From the NCBI GenBank assembly GCA_963768075.1, contig CAVYHD010000040.1, forward strand, positions 186,001 through 250,000: DNA of 64,000 nt, read 5' to 3'. Origin of the DNA: QHXW01 sp963768075 (lineage in GTDB: Bacteria; Acidobacteriota; Terriglobia; Bryobacterales; Bryobacteraceae). Positions 8,472 through 15,634 of this stretch are shown here, piece after piece (within the stretch, counting starts at the first letter, position 1; each line of letters begins with the position of its first letter). The position numbers were made by a program, and so were the translations under genes. The notes below the pieces were generated by a model. That model made no database searches, was not told where the DNA came from, and saw only the letters and a program-made list of their open reading frames with translations.

Positions 8472-9574
8472 CGATCTTCCATGGCAGGCAGGGTAATCGC
8501 CATACGCGTGCCACTCCCAGTGCTGGTCAAGAGAAACTCTCCATTGAGTAAAAGCACCTCATCGCGCATGGCCCTGAGCCCTATTCCCCGCATCGCCGGA
8601 TTCAGCGCCCCATACAGCGACTCTTGCACGTCAAACCCACGCCCGTTATCCTCCAGGACCAGGTAGACTTCGCCGTTCCGCTCCCCCAATTCCAGCTTTA
8701 GCTCGGTGGCTTCGGAGTGGCGCAAGATATTCGCCAGGCCCTCCTGAGCCACACGGTAGATCGTAAACCGGACAGTATCAGGGATCGCCCTTACCAGAGG
8801 ATGGAGATCAAGTGTAGCATGAAACTTCTCTGGTATCCCCGTCGTAATCCACAACCATTCGATGGCTTGCAGCAGATCTAAACGCTTCCAGTCCGGGGGA
8901 TGCAGCCGCTGGGAAACCGACCGGACCTCACTGAGCGCCTGCTCCGCCAAAGCCTGAATACGATCGAGGCCGACACGCACCGTCTCCGGAAGATCAGGCG
9001 TCCGGCGCAATACCAGTTCCACATTAACTTTAATGCCGGCAAGTGTCTGGCCGGCGCCCGAGTGCAATTCCCGCGCGATGCGCGTCCGCTCCGTCTCGAG
9101 TGCCTCCATTACCACGACCCCCGTCGGCCTCGAGGGCCGCACCAGCCGGGCGAGCGACTCGTGCGCCTTCATCAGCCGAAAGTAATTGCGCGTGGCGTTG
9201 GATTGCCACCGCGACATCGCCGCCAACACCTCGTTCCGCTCTGGCCGTGTATCCGAGGCCCGGGCGCGAACTTCGGCGGAAATGACCACGCGATGTTCTA
9301 AAGCGAGCACCCGCACCAACAGGACTGGAATTCGGCGGTTTGCGGACAGAAACGTTGAAACCAGCACGCGGTGGTGCCCAGGCGCTGGCGCTTCTAACAT
9401 CTCGCTGGCCGCCGGCAAGTGCAGCGCGGGGAGGGCTGATAACAGGCTCTCCACCGGTCCCAGGCGGGCACGGGCGCGTTCATTCATCCACAGAACGTGT
9501 CCTTGCCGATCGCACTCAATGAACATTCGTTCCCACGGGGTGGCGCTCGAGCCCGTGCCCGGAACTGAATCCAA
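8468..9574 (-). CDS. Sensor histidine kinase, NarL/HisKA_3 subfamily (soluble)
   Basis: 368 residues. Start taken at TTG 9574 because GGGAGA lies 5-6 nt upstream and no better-placed ATG exists before residue 17. The N-terminal 100 residues look PAS-like (ECDRQGHVLWMNERARARLG) with no membrane segment, so the signal is probably intracellular. The HisKA_3 dimerisation helix contains TERTRIARELHSGAGQ, with phospho-accepting H171; the usual HDGVGQ is HSGAGQ here. The HATPase_c domain follows (YRVAQEGLANILRHSEA, LVLEDNGRGFD, GIGLRAMRDEV). Pairs with the overlapping downstream regulator gene. Confidence 0.92.
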   Translation of the reverse strand: MDSVPGTGSSATPWERMFIECDRQGHVLWMNERARARLGPVESLLSALPALHLPAASEMLEAPAPGHHRVLVSTFLSANRRIPVLLVRVLALEHRVVISAEVRARASDTRPERNEVLAAMSRWQSNATRNYFRLMKAHESLARLVRPSRPTGVVVMEALETERTRIARELHSGAGQTLAGIKVNVELVLRRTPDLPETVRVGLDRIQALAEQALSEVRSVSQRLHPPDWKRLDLLQAIEWLWITTGIPEKFHATLDLHPLVRAIPDTVRFTIYRVAQEGLANILRHSEATELKLELGERNGEVYLVLEDNGRGFDVQESLYGALNPAMRGIGLRAMRDEVLLLNGEFLLTSTGSGTRMAITLPAMEDR

Positions 9575-9597
9575 GATGATCTCCCGGTTAACTAAGG

Positions 9598-9625
9598 TTG
9601 ACGTTCTAGGATGGCTAATTAGGAT
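9598..9625 (+). promoter_or_regulatory. Candidate sigma-70-type promoter TTGACG-N16-TAGGAT
   Basis: TTGACG (9598-9603) and TAGGAT (9620-9625) are separated by 16 bp in the divergent gap between the histidine kinase and the coiled-coil gene starting at 9692. Five of six and four of six consensus matches; predicted leader of about 60 nt. Confidence 0.45.
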
Positions 9626-9691
9626 AAGGTCTTACAAGCAGGTATATTCCTTAGTAGCATCTAAGAATTTTCTGTAGTATGCTTGCCGTAT

Positions 9692-10255
9692 ATGCTGAGA
9701 CTACTCAACTTGGCGAAACATTCAGCCTTCGTGCTGACGGGGGTTACGATCGGAGCCGCCTTATGGAAATCGCGCTCCAACGCTGACGCTTCGAGTGCAG
9801 ACGCCGGTCCACTAAAACAATCTGTTGCAGATCTCGAAGCGCGGCTCGCGACTCTTGAGAATGGCAGCGGCCAACACTCCGCGGAAACGGAAGCCACGCA
9901 TAACCAATCGGCCGAGACCCTCCGGGCAGTTGCCTCTTTGGATGCAAGGATGGCATCGCTCGCAACTCGCTACGACGGGCGGCTGGCCGCGCTCGAAAAT
10001 CATGTCGCCGGCCACGACGCCAAACTGAAGGAGCTGCCTACCCTGGCGCAAGTGGTCAGCACCATGGAAGAAATGCTGTCCAGCACGATGTCGGGTCTTG
10101 ACCAGAAACTCTCCGACCAGGTGAAATCCATCGAGGTCCTCAAGACCACGGTCGCGCAAAGCGACGAGTTGATGGAGCGCGTGCTCGACTCGATTTATTC
10201 CCTGCAATCGCACGTCGCCGAAAGCGACAAATCGGAAGTTCCGGTTTCGGTTTAA
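9692..10255 (+). CDS. Membrane-anchored coiled-coil protein
   Basis: 187 residues from ATG 9692 (an in-frame TTG at 9683 is the alternative; neither has a convincing ribosome binding site). One N-terminal membrane helix (HSAFVLTGVTIGAALW) is followed by an almost wholly helical chain with heptad-like leucines: LKQSVADLEARLATLENG, LRAVASLDARMASLATRYDG, and a repeating LDQKLSDQVKSIEVLK pattern. It shares this plan and local sequence (SVADLEARLATLE against LLSRLQNVESRIGEME) with the N-terminal third of the convergent gene at 10463-11974, so the two are probably paralogues. Function unknown; a structural or scaffold role is a guess. Confidence 0.7.
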   Translation: MLRLLNLAKHSAFVLTGVTIGAALWKSRSNADASSADAGPLKQSVADLEARLATLENGSGQHSAETEATHNQSAETLRAVASLDARMASLATRYDGRLAALENHVAGHDAKLKELPTLAQVVSTMEEMLSSTMSGLDQKLSDQVKSIEVLKTTVAQSDELMERVLDSIYSLQSHVAESDKSEVPVSV

Positions 10256-10287
10256 CCCCCTCGCGAAGGCCGTCTCGAAATACATAT

Positions 10288-10326
10288 CGCACGCATCCTG
10301 GCGGTTCGATGCGTGCGTTTCTTTTT
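10288..10326 (+). terminator. Rho-independent terminator
   Basis: A perfect 10-bp stem CGCACGCATC/GATGCGTGCG with a 10-nt loop, followed at once by TTTCTTTTT, 32 nt after the stop of the coiled-coil gene on the plus strand. Confidence 0.85.
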
Positions 10327-10462
10327 GATCTGATCCCAATCTAGATCTTCGAGCAATACCAGACCACGATTGACCGCTCGGCTCGCGGCCGTGCGGATCT
10401 ATTGTTTCTGCTAGGGCGGAGCCGAAATTCTCGAAAGGGGATCGGTACAGGGGAGTAGGAAA

Positions 10463-11974
10463 CTATTCCGCTTTGGCGGAACGCAGCTTGTTCAGCACTG
10501 CGGCGCTCTCTTCATACTTCTGCTCTTGATACAGCACGTCGGAGAGTCCGATGGCTGCATCGCGGTCCGCCGGGTTGGCATCGAGGATGGCGCGGAAGGA
10601 ACTCTCAGCCTTCATCCAATCTTTGCGGCGCTGATACTCGCGCGCCACTTGCAGCGGTACGGAAGTTTCACTCGCTTTGGCACTTTGCGCGGGAGCAGGA
10701 GGGTCCGGAGCCGGCGCAGTGGAAGCGAGCGTGGAGGCTTGAGGCGTCGCGCTCGATTCGAAAAGGTGCTGCAGCATTCCGGAATAAAGCAGGCCCACGA
10801 TGAGAATGAGTCCCGCGGCCAGGCCAATCACTAGAGGAATGCGCCAGCCCAAACGCGATTTGGACCGCGGCGCCAGCAGCTCGAGCCCGATCTTGTTGAC
10901 CCATTCGTAGGATTCTTCAGGCTTGAGCGGCTCGGGATCCGGTAGCTCGCTGACCGAGGGGGCCACAGCAGGCTGCGGCTTGACCGCCGGCTCGGCCGCG
11001 ACGCTTGCCGCCATCGGCGCACTGAGGCGCTCCCCGGGAAACACAGGACTGGCGTGCGCGGTTTCAGAAGCAGCGGCGATTGGAATATCTGGAACTTTGG
11101 CCGGTTTCGGAGTCTCTTTCGCAATCTCTTCCGCCGGCTGGCTAAGGTTTAGGGGCGCCTCGACGATCGCGGATTCCGAAGCGAGCGTCACCGGTTCCGC
11201 TTCAGCGCCGATCGTATAGACGCGCACGGTGACGGAATCGGAGGCAGGCTCTTTGCGCTTGATGGCTGAGGCCGCTTCATACACAGAGGCGGGAGACTCA
11301 CGGACAACGGCCATCGGAACCGGCGGTGAAGCGGTCACCGGAGCCGGAGCGGGTGGAGAAGCTCTGGATTGATCCACCAGCTGCTCGATGCCAACCAGCA
11401 TCTTTTGCAGATTTTCGTCGGACCGCGCCGAAGCGTCGCGCAGTTTTCCGATGGCCTGTGATTGCTCGGCGAGGTTCACCTCCAGGGTGCTGATCCGCTC
11501 AACGACCTTGGTTTGCAGCGTCTCCACAAATGCCGTCATGGAGCGGCTCTGGACTTCCTCGAAATCATGCTGCAATTTCTTCTCGGCCTGCTGGAAGCGC
11601 ACATCTACTGTGGACTGGACAAGAACCGGCAACTGCGAATCGAGATCCGCCAGGCACTGGTCCACGCGCCTGATATCGTCGCGCAAATGCTCCACGTCGT
11701 TCACTTGCGAGGCGAGGCGTGCTTCGAATGCCAGAAGCGTCTTGCCGAGAACTTCGGAAGGAAGGGGGCCGGAGGAAACGGCCTCGCCGCTCACACCGGA
11801 TTCCATTTCTCCGATGCGGCTTTCGACATTCTGCAGCCGTGAAAGCAGCGGGTCGAGGTCAACCTCGGGCTCGCGGCGTGATTTTGCGGGGCCTTGCGTC
11901 AGGCGGATTCCGGCGCCCAAAGCGAGACCGCCGCCGAAGCTGATCGCAAGCGTCTTGAGAACGGCTTTCATCAT
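10463..11974 (-). CDS. Coiled-coil membrane protein with C-terminal TPR
   Basis: 503 residues from ATG 11974 (ATG 11971 equally possible). An in-frame ATG at 12013 lies at the expected transcription start of a TATAAT box at 12022-12027, so I prefer the downstream start. Order: N-terminal membrane helix (AISFGGGLALGAGI), long coiled coil to about residue 215, Pro/Ala/Val-rich linker to about 385, second membrane helix (RIPLVIGLAAGLILIVGLLY), then a TPR-like pair near the C-terminus (YQRRKDWMKAESSFRAILDANPADRDAAIGL, YQEQKYEESAAVLNKL). The linker probably lies across the cell wall space if both helices insert. Related at its N-terminus to the 9692-10255 product. Unknown function; TPRs suggest a protein-assembly role. 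Confidence 0.75.
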   Translation of the reverse strand: MMKAVLKTLAISFGGGLALGAGIRLTQGPAKSRREPEVDLDPLLSRLQNVESRIGEMESGVSGEAVSSGPLPSEVLGKTLLAFEARLASQVNDVEHLRDDIRRVDQCLADLDSQLPVLVQSTVDVRFQQAEKKLQHDFEEVQSRSMTAFVETLQTKVVERISTLEVNLAEQSQAIGKLRDASARSDENLQKMLVGIEQLVDQSRASPPAPAPVTASPPVPMAVVRESPASVYEAASAIKRKEPASDSVTVRVYTIGAEAEPVTLASESAIVEAPLNLSQPAEEIAKETPKPAKVPDIPIAAASETAHASPVFPGERLSAPMAASVAAEPAVKPQPAVAPSVSELPDPEPLKPEESYEWVNKIGLELLAPRSKSRLGWRIPLVIGLAAGLILIVGLLYSGMLQHLFESSATPQASTLASTAPAPDPPAPAQSAKASETSVPLQVAREYQRRKDWMKAESSFRAILDANPADRDAAIGLSDVLYQEQKYEESAAVLNKLRSAKAE

Positions 11975-12021
11975 AGGGCTAGGTGCGCGAGCGATTGCAA
12001 AACTCTCGCGCATTCAAATTA

Positions 12022-12027
12022 ATTATA
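12022..12027 (-). promoter_or_regulatory. Candidate -10 element (TATAAT), minus strand
   Basis: Perfect TATAAT reading towards the coiled-coil/TPR gene, about 48 nt before its preferred start at 11974. No good -35 is seen 16-18 bp upstream. Confidence 0.4.
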
Positions 12028-12154
12028 ACTCCAAAAATTGTTCGTAAACCCTAGATTTTGTTACGACAGAATTCGGGTTTCAGCCCGATGGACTGCGCTA
12101 CGGATCCCGGTTCCTGATCCGCAACGTCGCTGGTATGCAGAGGGAAAAGCCCTG

Positions 12155-12355
12155 CTAAACGCTCGCGGCAGACTTGGTCGCGGGGGTCTCCTTACCATTA
12201 GCAGCGCGGCCGCGGCCTTTTTGCGCCTTGAGCCAGGCAGGGGGCCGGCCGCGACGGGGACCGCTTCCCGCAGCCAATCTTTCGAGACTTAGAATCGCTT
12301 CGTCAATCTGTTCTCGTTCCCGGCGCAGATCTTCCAGGATTTTCGTTAAATTCAT
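12155..12355 (-). CDS. Small AT-hook-like basic protein
   Basis: 66 residues, ATG 12355, with AGAGGA 8 nt upstream. The first 30 residues are a charged helix (MNLTKILEDLRREREQIDEA), the middle holds GPRRGRPPAWLKAQKGRGR with an AT-hook-like RGRPP core, and the tail is Lys/Ala-rich. AT-hook peptides bind the minor groove, so a small nucleoid-associated protein is a reasonable guess. A TATAAT reading towards it lies at 12449-12454. It is separate from the flanking genes, with no sign of a shared operon. Confidence 0.65.
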   Translation of the reverse strand: MNLTKILEDLRREREQIDEAILSLERLAAGSGPRRGRPPAWLKAQKGRGRAANGKETPATKSAASV

Positions 12356-12718
12356 GATGGGTTCCTCTTGGCGCGAATCCGAATGTGATGGTCCCGCTCT
12401 TACGGCCTTCCAGCTCCGGAGAGTGGCATTTTCCGGGCTGCTGCCTAAATTATAAACGCGCCGGCAATTCCAGGAATACTAGGATAATGCTTGATGACCG
12501 GGTAGGCGATCCCTGAAATCCCGGCCCCATGGACGCGCCGGCCGCTCTAACTGAGTGCATGGGAAGGGGTTTTTCTCTCTTGGGCTCTTCACGCGCGCCT
12601 CGACCAGCGAATTTTTTGAAATGCAGGCACCGCCGGGGGAAATCCACTAAATAGCGGCAGGATTTAGCCCTGCGGTCACAGACTTCATCCGTAACCGGCT
12701 CTTTTCCGGAAGCCGGGT
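12356..12718. other. Intergenic region upstream of the AT-hook gene and downstream of an orphan regulator
   Basis: No open frame here looks coding. It holds a perfect TATAAT on the minus strand at 12449-12454 (candidate promoter for the AT-hook gene, leader about 85 nt), a GCAGG/CCTGC hairpin near 12656-12673, and an imperfect hairpin AACCGGCT/AGCCGGGTT at about 12693-12719 just past the regulator's stop. That hairpin has no U-run, so it is only a possible terminator. Confidence 0.5.
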
Positions 12719-13360
12719 TCAGGCCTCGATGAATCCCTGGCGGATGGCGTAACGGACCAGATTGGCGGTCTGGTGCAAGTTGAGCTTATCCATGATACGG
12801 GTGCGGTGGCAATCGGCGGTCTTGACGCTGATTCCGAGCCGCGCCGCGACTTCCTTGGTGGAATTGCCCTCGGCGATCAGCGTAACCACTTGCCGTTCCC
12901 GATCCGTCAACTGACTGGCGCGCCGTGACGGGCTGCGATAGCTGAACGGTTCCAATACCAGTTCGGCCACGATGTGGGCAATCTCGGGCGAGAAGTACGT
13001 TCGTCCGTGGGACACCTCTTCGATACTCCGCAGCAGTTCGTCCGCGGTGCGCGTTTTGAGCACGTAGCCCCGAACGCCGATCTCGATGGCTTCCCTGACG
13101 CGATACTCCTCCGCATGCTTGCTGAGCACGATGATGCGGGTGGCCGGACTCACTTCCAGGATCTGGCGGACGCACTCCAAACCTGCGCCGGGAAGCTCGA
13201 AATCCAAAATGACGATGTCCGGTTGAAATTGCTGGGCGAAGCGAACGGCTTCGGGGCTGTCCTGATGCCCCATCACGCGGAAGCCTTCCCCTTCCATAAG
13301 CGCCTTGAGCGCCTGGAAAACCAGCGGAAAACGATAAATAAGTAAAATCCGTGTCGGCAT
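12719..13360 (-). CDS. LuxR-family regulator with an atypical receiver domain
   Basis: 213 residues from ATG 13360, with GGAGGG 4-5 nt upstream; the longer open frame upstream lacks a ribosome binding site. The receiver fold is clear and keeps D53 (IVILDFELP) and K102 (GYVLKTR), but the usual acidic pair after beta-1 is replaced: RILLIYRFPLV where relatives read RILLADDHPLV, so positions 9 and 10 are Tyr and Arg. Without those Mg-binding acids, normal phosphorylation is doubtful. The C-terminal LuxR HTH (LTDRERQVVTLIAEGNSTKE, GISVKTADCHRTRIMDKLNL) is intact. No kinase adjoins it. Two palindromes sit 85-187 bp upstream of the start. Confidence 0.9.
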   Translation of the reverse strand: MPTRILLIYRFPLVFQALKALMEGEGFRVMGHQDSPEAVRFAQQFQPDIVILDFELPGAGLECVRQILEVSPATRIIVLSKHAEEYRVREAIEIGVRGYVLKTRTADELLRSIEEVSHGRTYFSPEIAHIVAELVLEPFSYRSPSRRASQLTDRERQVVTLIAEGNSTKEVAARLGISVKTADCHRTRIMDKLNLHQTANLVRYAIRQGFIEA

Positions 13361-13444
13361 CTGCCCTCCGAAAGTAGTAACTTCCACCGCCGCCTCCGAG
13401 ACTGCTGCCGTGCGAACGGGAGCGCTCCTTCTTATTCGTCGATC

Positions 13445-13464
13445 CTGTTCCAAGTTCGGAACAG
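13445..13464. promoter_or_regulatory. Palindromic operator-like site 1
   Basis: CTGTTCC-N6-GGAACAG, a perfect 7-bp inverted repeat. Its inner 16 bp (GTTCCAAGTTCGGAAC) matches site 2 at 13 of 16 positions with identical half-site spacing. Located about 85-104 bp upstream of the orphan regulator start. Confidence 0.6.
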
Positions 13465-13525
13465 AACGCTATTTTTTGAAGCGCTACACACTTATTTATC
13501 AGAGTTTTTGGTGGCATTCAAGGAT

Positions 13526-13547
13526 TTTGTTCCAGATTCAGAACAAA
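13526..13547. promoter_or_regulatory. Palindromic operator-like site 2
   Basis: TTTGTTC-N8-GAACAAA, a perfect 7-bp inverted repeat with inner sequence GTTCCAGATTCAGAAC. The centres of sites 1 and 2 are 82 bp apart, close to eight helical turns, so both present the same face of the DNA. Confidence 0.6.
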
Positions 13548-13702
13548 GCCGGGCCAGTACTATAGTCCTACCGATAACACGGACAGCAGGCCGGTCTACC
13601 AGCCCGACGCCGCAAAGCCGCGGGCCAGGGATAATACTACACACGGAGAGCTAACCAGGAAGCCCTTGCGTTGGCAGGTGTTGCGGCCGGGTTGCAGCTC
13701 GG

Positions 13703-13733
13703 CCGGGTATACACGCGTAAGCGGTGTATCCCG
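13703..13733 (+). other. Strong hairpin upstream of lpxD
   Basis: CCGGGTATACAC and GGTGTATCCCGG form about 11 base pairs with a single-base bulge around an 8-nt central segment, 48 nt before the lpxD start. No U-run follows, so this is not a simple terminator; it could be a leader structure or a protein site. Confidence 0.45.
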
Positions 13734-13780
13734 GGCGTGCATACAGCCGCTCCTGTCCTACGCTAATCTTGATGCTGGCG

Positions 13781-14800
13781 ATGAAACTCCGCGACATCGC
13801 AAGCGCCCTGGGCTGCGAATTAATCGGGGACGGCGAAATCGAGATCAACGGCGTGGCCGGCATGGAACACGCCGCGCCCGGCGAACTGACCTTTCTTGCG
13901 AACCCTAAATACGCGCACAAGGTAAAGGAGACGCGCGCCAGCGCGGTTCTCACCGCCGAAGCGCTGCGGGATCGTCCCATTGCCAGCCTGGTTTCGAGTA
14001 ATCCCTATCTCGATTTCGCGCGGGCGCTGGAGCTTTTCTATCAGCCGCCGAAACCACCGCGGGGAATTCACCCCCTAGCATCGGTCGGGAAATCCGCCAG
14101 CATCGCGGACGGCGCATCCATCGGGCCGTTCGCCGTGGTGGGAGAGAACGTAACCATCGGCCGAAACGCCGTATTGCATCCACACGTGGTGATCTATGAA
14201 GGCGCCCGGATCGGCGACGACTTCGTGGCGCATTCGCACGCCGCCGTGCGCGAGTTCTGCCAGATCGGCAACCGCGTGATTCTGCAGAATGGCGTCGTCA
14301 TCGGAGGCGACGGCTTCGGCTTCGCCAAACGCGCGGATGGCACGCATTACAAGATCGTGCAGTCGGGGCCGACGGTGATCGAGGACGACGTGGAGATTCA
14401 GAGTCTCACGTCGATCGACCGGGCCACTGTCGGGGAGACGCGCGTGAAGCGCGGCGCGAAACTCGACAGCCTGGTGCAAGTAGGCCATGCCTGCGTAGTC
14501 GGCGAAGACAATATCATCTGCTCGCAGGCCGGACTCGCTGGAAGCTCGATTCTGGAGCGCAACGTTCTGCTGGCGGGGCAGGTGGGGATCTCAGGGCACC
14601 TGACGATTCATGAAAATGCCGTGGTCTACGCACAGAGCGGTGTAGGCGGCGATGTGGAGCCGGGCGCTCGCATCTCAGGCTCGCCGGCGTTCGCGGCCAA
14701 CGTCTGGCTGCGCGCCATCACGGCTTTTCCGAAACTGCCGGAGCTGGTGAAGCTGGTGCGCGAGTTGAAAAAGAAGGTCGACGAACTGGAGAAAAAATGA
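13781..14800 (+). CDS. lpxD: UDP-3-O-(3-hydroxyacyl)glucosamine N-acyltransferase
   Basis: 339 residues, the usual LpxD length. Start at ATG 13781 (MKLRDIASALGCELIGDGEI), which matches the usual LpxD opening; ATG 13772 is an alternative. The N-terminal uridine-binding domain ends near residue 105, followed by a left-handed beta-helix of hexapeptide repeats (SIADGASIGPFAVVGENVTIGRNAVLHPHVVIYEGARIG), a conserved GGDGFGFA loop, and a C-terminal helix ELPELVKLVRELKKKVDELEK-like coil. It adds the second acyl chain in lipid A synthesis, so the organism makes lipid A. Overlaps the next gene as ATGA. The other lpx genes are not in the window. Confidence 0.96.
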   Translation: MKLRDIASALGCELIGDGEIEINGVAGMEHAAPGELTFLANPKYAHKVKETRASAVLTAEALRDRPIASLVSSNPYLDFARALELFYQPPKPPRGIHPLASVGKSASIADGASIGPFAVVGENVTIGRNAVLHPHVVIYEGARIGDDFVAHSHAAVREFCQIGNRVILQNGVVIGGDGFGFAKRADGTHYKIVQSGPTVIEDDVEIQSLTSIDRATVGETRVKRGAKLDSLVQVGHACVVGEDNIICSQAGLAGSSILERNVLLAGQVGISGHLTIHENAVVYAQSGVGGDVEPGARISGSPAFAANVWLRAITAFPKLPELVKLVRELKKKVDELEKK

Positions 14801-15597
14801 GCGACACACCAACCGACCGCCGCCGGCCGGTGGCTTATAAGAACGAAGGTTTCCTCAACAGCCCCGACGCGCGCATCCTGCGGATTCTCTCCGAGTACCT
14901 GGAGCCGCTCGGCCACTTCCGCCGCGAGCACATTCGCGACACGATCGTCTTTTTCGGCTCGGCGCGCGTGCGCGAAGACGGTCCGCTCGCGCAATACTAC
15001 CGCGACGCCCGCACCCTCGCGCGCCTCGTGACCGAGTGGTCCAACCAGTTCGCCAACCACACCTATCGTTTCGTCGTGTGCACAGGTGGGGGGCCGGGCA
15101 TCATGGATGCCGCCAACCGCGGCGCGCGCGACGCCAGCGGCAAGACCATCGGGTTGAACATCGGGCTGCCGTTCGAGCAACTCCCCAACCCGTTTATCAG
15201 CCCCGAGCTCAGCTTCGAGTTTCACTACTTCTTCATGCGCAAGTTCTGGTTCGCGTACCTCTCGAAAGCGCTGGTGGTCTTTCCCGGCGGCTTTGGGACC
15301 ATGGACGAGCTTTTCGAGATTCTCACTCTGGCGCAAACGCAGAAGCTGGCGAAAAAGATTCTGATCGTGCTTTATGGCTCGCAGTTCTGGAAAGAGGTCA
15401 TAAATTTCGACGCGCTGGTGAGGCACGGCATGATTTCGCCCGAAGACCTGGATCTGTTTCAGTACGCTGACGATCCCGAGACGGCTTTCCAGCTCCTGCG
15501 CGATGGTCTGGTGCAATACCACATCGTGCCCGAAACACAGGAAACGCCGGCCATTGCGAAATCACGCGACCCGCAAACACCGGAAGGCTCGCTCTAA
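14797..15597 (+). CDS. LOG-family protein (TIGR00730-type nucleoside phosphoribohydrolase-like)
   Basis: 266 residues, overlapping lpxD by 4 nt. The Rossmann-like fold carries TIVFFGSARV, VVCTGGGPGIMDAANRGARD and the family hallmark PGGFGTMDELFEIL (PGGxGTxxE), which contains the catalytic and phosphoribosyl-binding residues of LOG cytokinin-activating and related AMP-hydrolysing enzymes. The family was long mislabelled 'lysine decarboxylase'. Longer than minimal LOG proteins because of an N-terminal extension of about 45 residues. Cytosolic. Its link to lipid A synthesis through coupling with lpxD is unexplained. Confidence 0.92.
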   Translation: MSDTPTDRRRPVAYKNEGFLNSPDARILRILSEYLEPLGHFRREHIRDTIVFFGSARVREDGPLAQYYRDARTLARLVTEWSNQFANHTYRFVVCTGGGPGIMDAANRGARDASGKTIGLNIGLPFEQLPNPFISPELSFEFHYFFMRKFWFAYLSKALVVFPGGFGTMDELFEILTLAQTQKLAKKILIVLYGSQFWKEVINFDALVRHGMISPEDLDLFQYADDPETAFQLLRDGLVQYHIVPETQETPAIAKSRDPQTPEGSL

Positions 15598-15634
15598 AAG
15601 CCGCGCAGTAAGAGGTGTTGCGATATCCTGAAGC

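Larger units (their letters stand above)
13361..13780. other. Divergent intergenic region between the orphan regulator and lpxD
   Basis: A 420-bp non-coding stretch. It contains two GTTC-N8-GAAC palindromes (listed separately), a segment at about 13585-13660 with the core GACGCCGCAAAGCCGCGGG and a near-copy CAAAGCCGGGCCAG at 13544-13557, and a strong hairpin at 13703-13733. It must hold the promoters of the regulator (minus) and lpxD (plus); I could not assign either confidently. Confidence 0.6.

Noticed and set aside
12013..12013. ATG 12013 as the start of the coiled-coil/TPR gene
   Set aside because: It would coincide with the predicted transcription start of the TATAAT box at 12022-12027 and adds 13 unhelpful residues before the membrane helix.
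13590..13660. c-di-GMP-I riboswitch upstream of lpxD
   Set aside because: Only the GCAAAGCC core resembles it; the paired elements are not convincing, so it is reported only as a possible structured segment.
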